DNA from: Clostridia bacterium
Lineage (GTDB): Bacteria; Bacillota; Clostridia; Oscillospirales; Acutalibacteraceae
Assembly: GCA_017519685.1 (NCBI GenBank)
Contig: JAFWRV010000385.1
Coordinates: forward strand, 1 to 5,672
DNA length: 5,672 nt
Direction: 5' to 3'
Shown here: positions 5,167 through 5,672 of the stretch, piece by piece
Layout: each line of letters opens with the position of its first letter
Numbering within the stretch: position 1 is the stretch's first letter
Notes under the pieces: generated by a model
Database searches by the model: none
What the model saw: the letters and a program-made list of their open reading frames with translations, nothing else
Told to the model about the DNA's origin: nothing
Program-made: the position numbers and the translations under genes

Positions 5167-5672
5167 TGATGAAGTATTATATCGGAGTTGACGGCGGCGG
5201 CACAAAAACATCTTACGCTCTTTTTGATGAAAACAAAAATATGCTTATGGTCCATCAGGGCTCGGGCAGCAATCACGAAAACCTGAGCGGCGGCTTCGAT
5301 GAGGCAAGCGACAGGATTATGAACGGAATCGGGAATCTCTGCAATATGGCTCAGATTTCAGTTTCAGACGTATCGTTCACGCTGATGGGGCTTGCGGGCA
5401 TAGACCACGAATACCAGCACGAAAAAATGTGCGCGCTTCTCGAAAAAAAGGGACTGAAAAATTTCGCTGTTTACAATGACGGCTTCATTGTCGTCAAGGC
5501 GGGGTCCGAAACCGGAGCGGCAGTCGGCTACAACTGCGGAACCGGCGTCTGCTGCAACGGAATTGATTCCGACGGCAGGATGCTTCAGCTTATGGGCCTC
5601 GGCGATTACAGCGGAGATATATCGGGCGGCGGAAACATAGTGGTCAAAACCTTCGGCCTTGTTTATGACGAG
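5166..5672 (+). CDS. BadF/BcrA-type sugar kinase, N-acetylglucosamine kinase-like (partial)
   Basis: The reading frame starts in the TGATG overlap with the GH109-like gene and is open to the window end, giving the first 169 residues of a protein that usually runs to about 300. A second in-frame ATG at 5169 is an equally possible start; GGGGG at 5157-5161 is the only nearby Shine-Dalgarno-like run. The ASKHA-fold signatures are clear: the phosphate-1 loop DGGGTKT (9-15), a GLAGID segment (75-80), the probable catalytic Asp in VYNDG (D105), the phosphate-2 loop NCGTGVCCNG (123-132), and GLGDYSGDISGGG (144-156), which matches the family's G.G..GD.GSG region. This family includes N-acetylglucosamine and related hexosamine kinases and CoA-dehydratase activators; the neighbour gene favours a sugar kinase that phosphorylates a released amino sugar with ATP. 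The substrate is inferred from context only. Confidence 0.85.
   Translation, partial: MMKYYIGVDGGGTKTSYALFDENKNMLMVHQGSGSNHENLSGGFDEASDRIMNGIGNLCNMAQISVSDVSFTLMGLAGIDHEYQHEKMCALLEKKGLKNFAVYNDGFIVVKAGSETGAAVGYNCGTGVCCNGIDSDGRMLQLMGLGDYSGDISGGGNIVVKTFGLVYDE

Noticed and set aside
5029..5211. A minus-strand 60-codon open frame across the GH109-like/kinase junction.
   Set aside because: It is antisense to two real genes and shows no recognisable protein features.

Overview
The window reads as chromosomal DNA from an anaerobic Clostridia-type Firmicute, most like the Oscillospiraceae/Ruminococcaceae and uncultured gut relatives. The reasons are AT-rich intergenic DNA with strong AGGAGG-type ribosome binding sites, moderately GC-rich genes, a four-cysteine Hsp33, a DUF5685-like protein followed by a J-like protein with a cysteine tail, and a GH109-like/sugar-kinase pair. 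The assignment rests on protein resemblance only. No mobile element, CRISPR array, tRNA or rRNA was recognised.

Left part (1-1711), minus strand: a methyltransferase gene is followed 3 bp later by hslo-type Hsp33 (hslO), so the two form a small operon transcribed leftward. Just beyond hslO, a well-formed minus-strand promoter (TTGACT-17 bp-TATTAT) points off the left edge, and its predicted transcript starts with an 8-bp stem-loop.

Middle (1712-1855): a 144-bp AT-rich divergent intergenic region holds a good promoter for the methyltransferase/hslO operon and a likely one for the rightward genes.

Right part (1856-5672), plus strand: five genes are packed with gaps of 12 bp or less, consistent with one transcript. 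The first three look like an uncharacterised module: a cysteine-containing helical protein (DUF5685-like) with aspartate motifs recalling isoprenoid synthases, a J-like protein that has lost HPD but carries a TPR-like region and a nine-cysteine tail, and a multi-pass membrane protein. The last two look like amino-sugar metabolism: a GH109-like Gfo/Idh/MocA protein with all the expected catalytic-site residues, and the first 169 residues of a BadF/NAGK-type kinase cut by the window end. Together they could release an N-acetylhexosamine in the cytoplasm and phosphorylate it.

The best candidate for something undescribed is the three-gene module at 1856-3882. Its function cannot be derived from the sequence alone.
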